DNA from: Conchocele bisecta
Lineage: Eukaryota; Mollusca; Bivalvia; Lucinida; Thyasiridae
NCBI GenBank assembly: GCA_029237695.1
Contig: CM055269.1
Coordinates: forward strand, 26,570,956-26,634,955
Length of the DNA: 64,000 bases
Direction of reading: 5' to 3'
Numbering within the stretch: the first letter of the stretch is position 1; every line of letters begins with the position of its first letter. This document shows positions 61,788-64,000 of the stretch, in pieces. Position numbers and translations under genes: made by a program. The notes below the pieces were generated by a model. It did not search any database, was not told where the DNA came from, and was given only the letters and a program-made list of their open reading frames with translations.

Positions 61788-64000
61788 GTATTTACCCTAT
61801 GTATTGGGACAGTAAAAAATAAATAAAATTCTACGTGTCCCAATACATAATATAAAATAAATTAATTATTTTTTTTGGTGTCCCAATTATTAATATTGAA
61901 AGTTTGTATCCTCGAAATTTCGGTTAGTACACGGTTGTGCCTTGGCTCCCGAATTGTTTGCCTATTTGTATATCAAAATCGTGTTAAATTTGTAACACGA
62001 CTATTGTCAGAAATCGTGTTAAATTTGCGATTATTTCCCAAATTAGACCCAAAATGGACGATATTTATTATTTTTTTTAATTTTTTTTTTTTTTTTATGG
62101 ACGCAAAGCCTCCTTTTATCTCACCGATGTGACTCAAGCTGATCACGTTTGCACATTTCGTAAATTAATCCGAGCAAACTGGGAATAACATCAATTATTG
62201 GTCCCAGTAACAAAGCAGTGCTAATTGTTATGTGCTCCATTTAATTTTTCCGGCATGCGTTCGCGCTCACCATTGGTGGAATATTAATTAGGTGTAAAAG
62301 GCTGACCAATCGGAGATCGCGTATCAGTGGCGCAGATTAACTCAACCCAGATTAACTAAATTGTTACAGCACTGCCCACGCGGCGATGTACACAAATGTG
62401 TACGAGACAACTGGCCTTGTTTCGCTACATCATAATTGAGCCAGTGCACGAGATAATCAACTTTATTATATAACCGAGATTTTCGCCGAGAATGATTTGA
62501 CTTTTTTCTGCAAATATATCGGAAAGTTGATAACATTTTCAGAGCAAATGCGTAATAATTACTAATTTAATATTCGTCAACATTCGTCACGATATCGTTT
62601 ACAGAAAATGTACACTATTATCAGATTCATCTTCGTCGAAAATCTCACGTGATAAGCCTGATTACCTCATGAACTGGCGCAAAATAATAACACGTCGGGC
62701 AAAACATGTCTATACAGGTCTGTGGTGTTGAAAGGGTTAAAACTCTGTGCGTACTCAAACCCACAGGTGGAATAGTCGGACGCGTGACACAAAGAAAATG
62801 ACCATTGCAAAAATATCCATTACCCCACCCACATGATCTCGTTCTATTATTAACGTCATGTACAGTACGATACCAGGTGGGTGGGATAATGGGATTTTTT
62901 TAATAGGAATTTATTTTGGTGTCATAGGTTCGAGTCTTCCACCTGTGCTCACCATATGAGTAAACACAGTTTGCAACGCACGAGCTTGTCACGTGACGTT
63001 GCAGCTGATGGAACAGAATATCGGTCATTGGGTCATTGCGTCATCGAATGATGATGGCTATATGTGTTTACTACACTTGTTTCTACACGCGTTTACAATA
63101 ATGGATTGCACGGACCTGCGTAGATCTACATTATACATGAACATGATGAATAAATAAAATATGACGTTAACAATTCTTGGATTCAATATATTTATTACAT
63201 GCGAAGATAACAGTGAAAACTTATGGCATATTATAGGCATTGGCGACGTCGTTCATTCGCAGTCACAGTGTACAGTGTACATGTATTTTTTGTTGACATT
63301 ATGATGCGTCTTGGGCGAGAACGGATATAGCACGGTTCGGATATTAAGCAACACGGAAGGTTGTATGTCGCCGGACTTCCGTGTACTAACGAGATCGCAC
63401 TGTATTATACTGTCCACCCAGTTGTCCCGATCGAAACGCCATCCCTCGGTAGTGTCTGGATATAATAGCATGGAGAGCATGCCTCGACCGGATACATGTC
63501 CGTACTTTAAACTTACCTCGTGAATATTGATGAGAGGGCGGGGCGATGTATCAGGAGTATTTCCGTGTGAATCGAAATAATTTTCGCAAATAAAACACAT
63601 TCCGGCATTGACAGGCGGCATTGTCGATGTATACGGTTTATTGGTAATCTATTTAATCAACAGAGCTCAGATTTACCGTCAGCAATGTTATATTAGTTAA
63701 TCAGCGACGGCCTCTGTTTATAGCGAGACGTGCCAATAGTCGGCATGACCAGTAGCCGATGAAAAAAAAATAAAAAAAATTGGAGTGGCGATTTTTTTTA
63801 TTTTCCCCAGCGGAATCCCTGACTGTGTTTAAAAGTATTTAAAAAAAAAAAGAGCTGTCCCAATACTTAAGGTGCAGAAATTATTGATTTTTTTTTAAAA
63901 TTGTGATGTGTCCCAAAACTTGTTTCCTAAAAAATAATTATTTCTCCCCAAAACGGGGGTGTCCCAATATAAAGGGTGTCCCAATACATAGGGTAAATAC
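61788..64000. mobile_element. Long TIR element reaching the window end
   Basis: GTATTTACCCTATGTATTGG on the left is the inverse of CCAATACATAGGGTAAATAC at 63981-64000. GTGTCCCAATA words repeat inside both ends. Length is at least 2.2 kb; the outer right tip lies beyond the window. It may carry its own gene (see 63517-63621). Inside also lie a CCCCACCCAC hairpin (62818-62896) and a hAT-type right end (63762-63825). Confidence 0.65.
63517..63621 (-). CDS. Isolated first exon, unknown protein with a CxxC
   Basis: An ATG at 63621-63619 opens 35 codons (MPPVNAGMCFICENYFDSHG then NTPDTSPRPLINIHE) and ends at a strong donor, CGAG|GTAAGT, in phase 0. The CFIC pair suggests half of a zinc knuckle. 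It lies inside the TIR element 61788-64000, so it may be the start of a transposon protein. I could not find the next exon and do not recognise the family. Confidence 0.4.

Noticed and set aside
63238..63516. Extension of the CFIC open frame past the donor to 63253
   Set aside because: A strong GTAAGT donor follows codon 35 and the extension shows no recognisable domain; I kept only the exon, while noting a single-exon reading cannot be excluded.

Overview
Animal genomic DNA, almost certainly from a mollusc and most likely a bivalve. The evidence is AT-rich sequence, genes split into short exons with GT..AG introns, and an extreme load of short hairpin transposons, tRNA-type SINEs and GGAC/GTCC microsatellites. 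I place it by repeat style and protein similarity only; no species call is possible from the sequence.

Two protein-coding genes can be assembled, both on the minus strand. (1) 317-7932: a PAPS-dependent carbohydrate 6-O-sulfotransferase-like gene. The two catalytic exons and the membrane-anchor exon are well supported and a candidate first exon is less certain; the joined model gives 404 aa. (2) 18982-36163: a complete ortholog of KLHDC3 (Kelch domain-containing protein 3, a CUL2 ubiquitin-ligase substrate receptor). Ten coding exons join in frame with canonical splice sites to give 383 aa, against about 382 aa for the vertebrate protein. Two further coding traces exist: a broken BED zinc-finger exon inside a hAT transposon (50290-50467), and an isolated first exon of unknown identity (63517-63621) inside a long terminal-inverted-repeat element that runs off the right end.

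Everything else is intron or intergenic DNA dominated by repeats. From 1 to about 36 kb and from 52 to 64 kb there is a dense patchwork of hairpin MITEs. At least five families (A, B, C, D, K below) are bounded by TTAA, like piggyBac. Others are families E to H, hAT-like elements with CAGGGNT-type ends, pogo-like elements bounded by TA, and a SINE with an AAAC tail. About 38.9-47.2 kb is strikingly poor in these repeats. From 48.1 to 52.0 kb lies an unusual satellite built on the palindrome TGATATCA, invaded by nested hAT-like elements.

Four observations stand out. Several unrelated elements carry internal tandem arrays with a period of 157-181 bp (nucleosome size). Three of those arrays carry a TCAAGGTCA nuclear-receptor half-site in most units. 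KLHDC3 exons are hemmed in by MITEs to within 13-60 bp of their splice sites. The TGATATCA satellite has internal segment duplication. I found no CRISPR array, rRNA, convincing tRNA gene or prokaryote-style operon.
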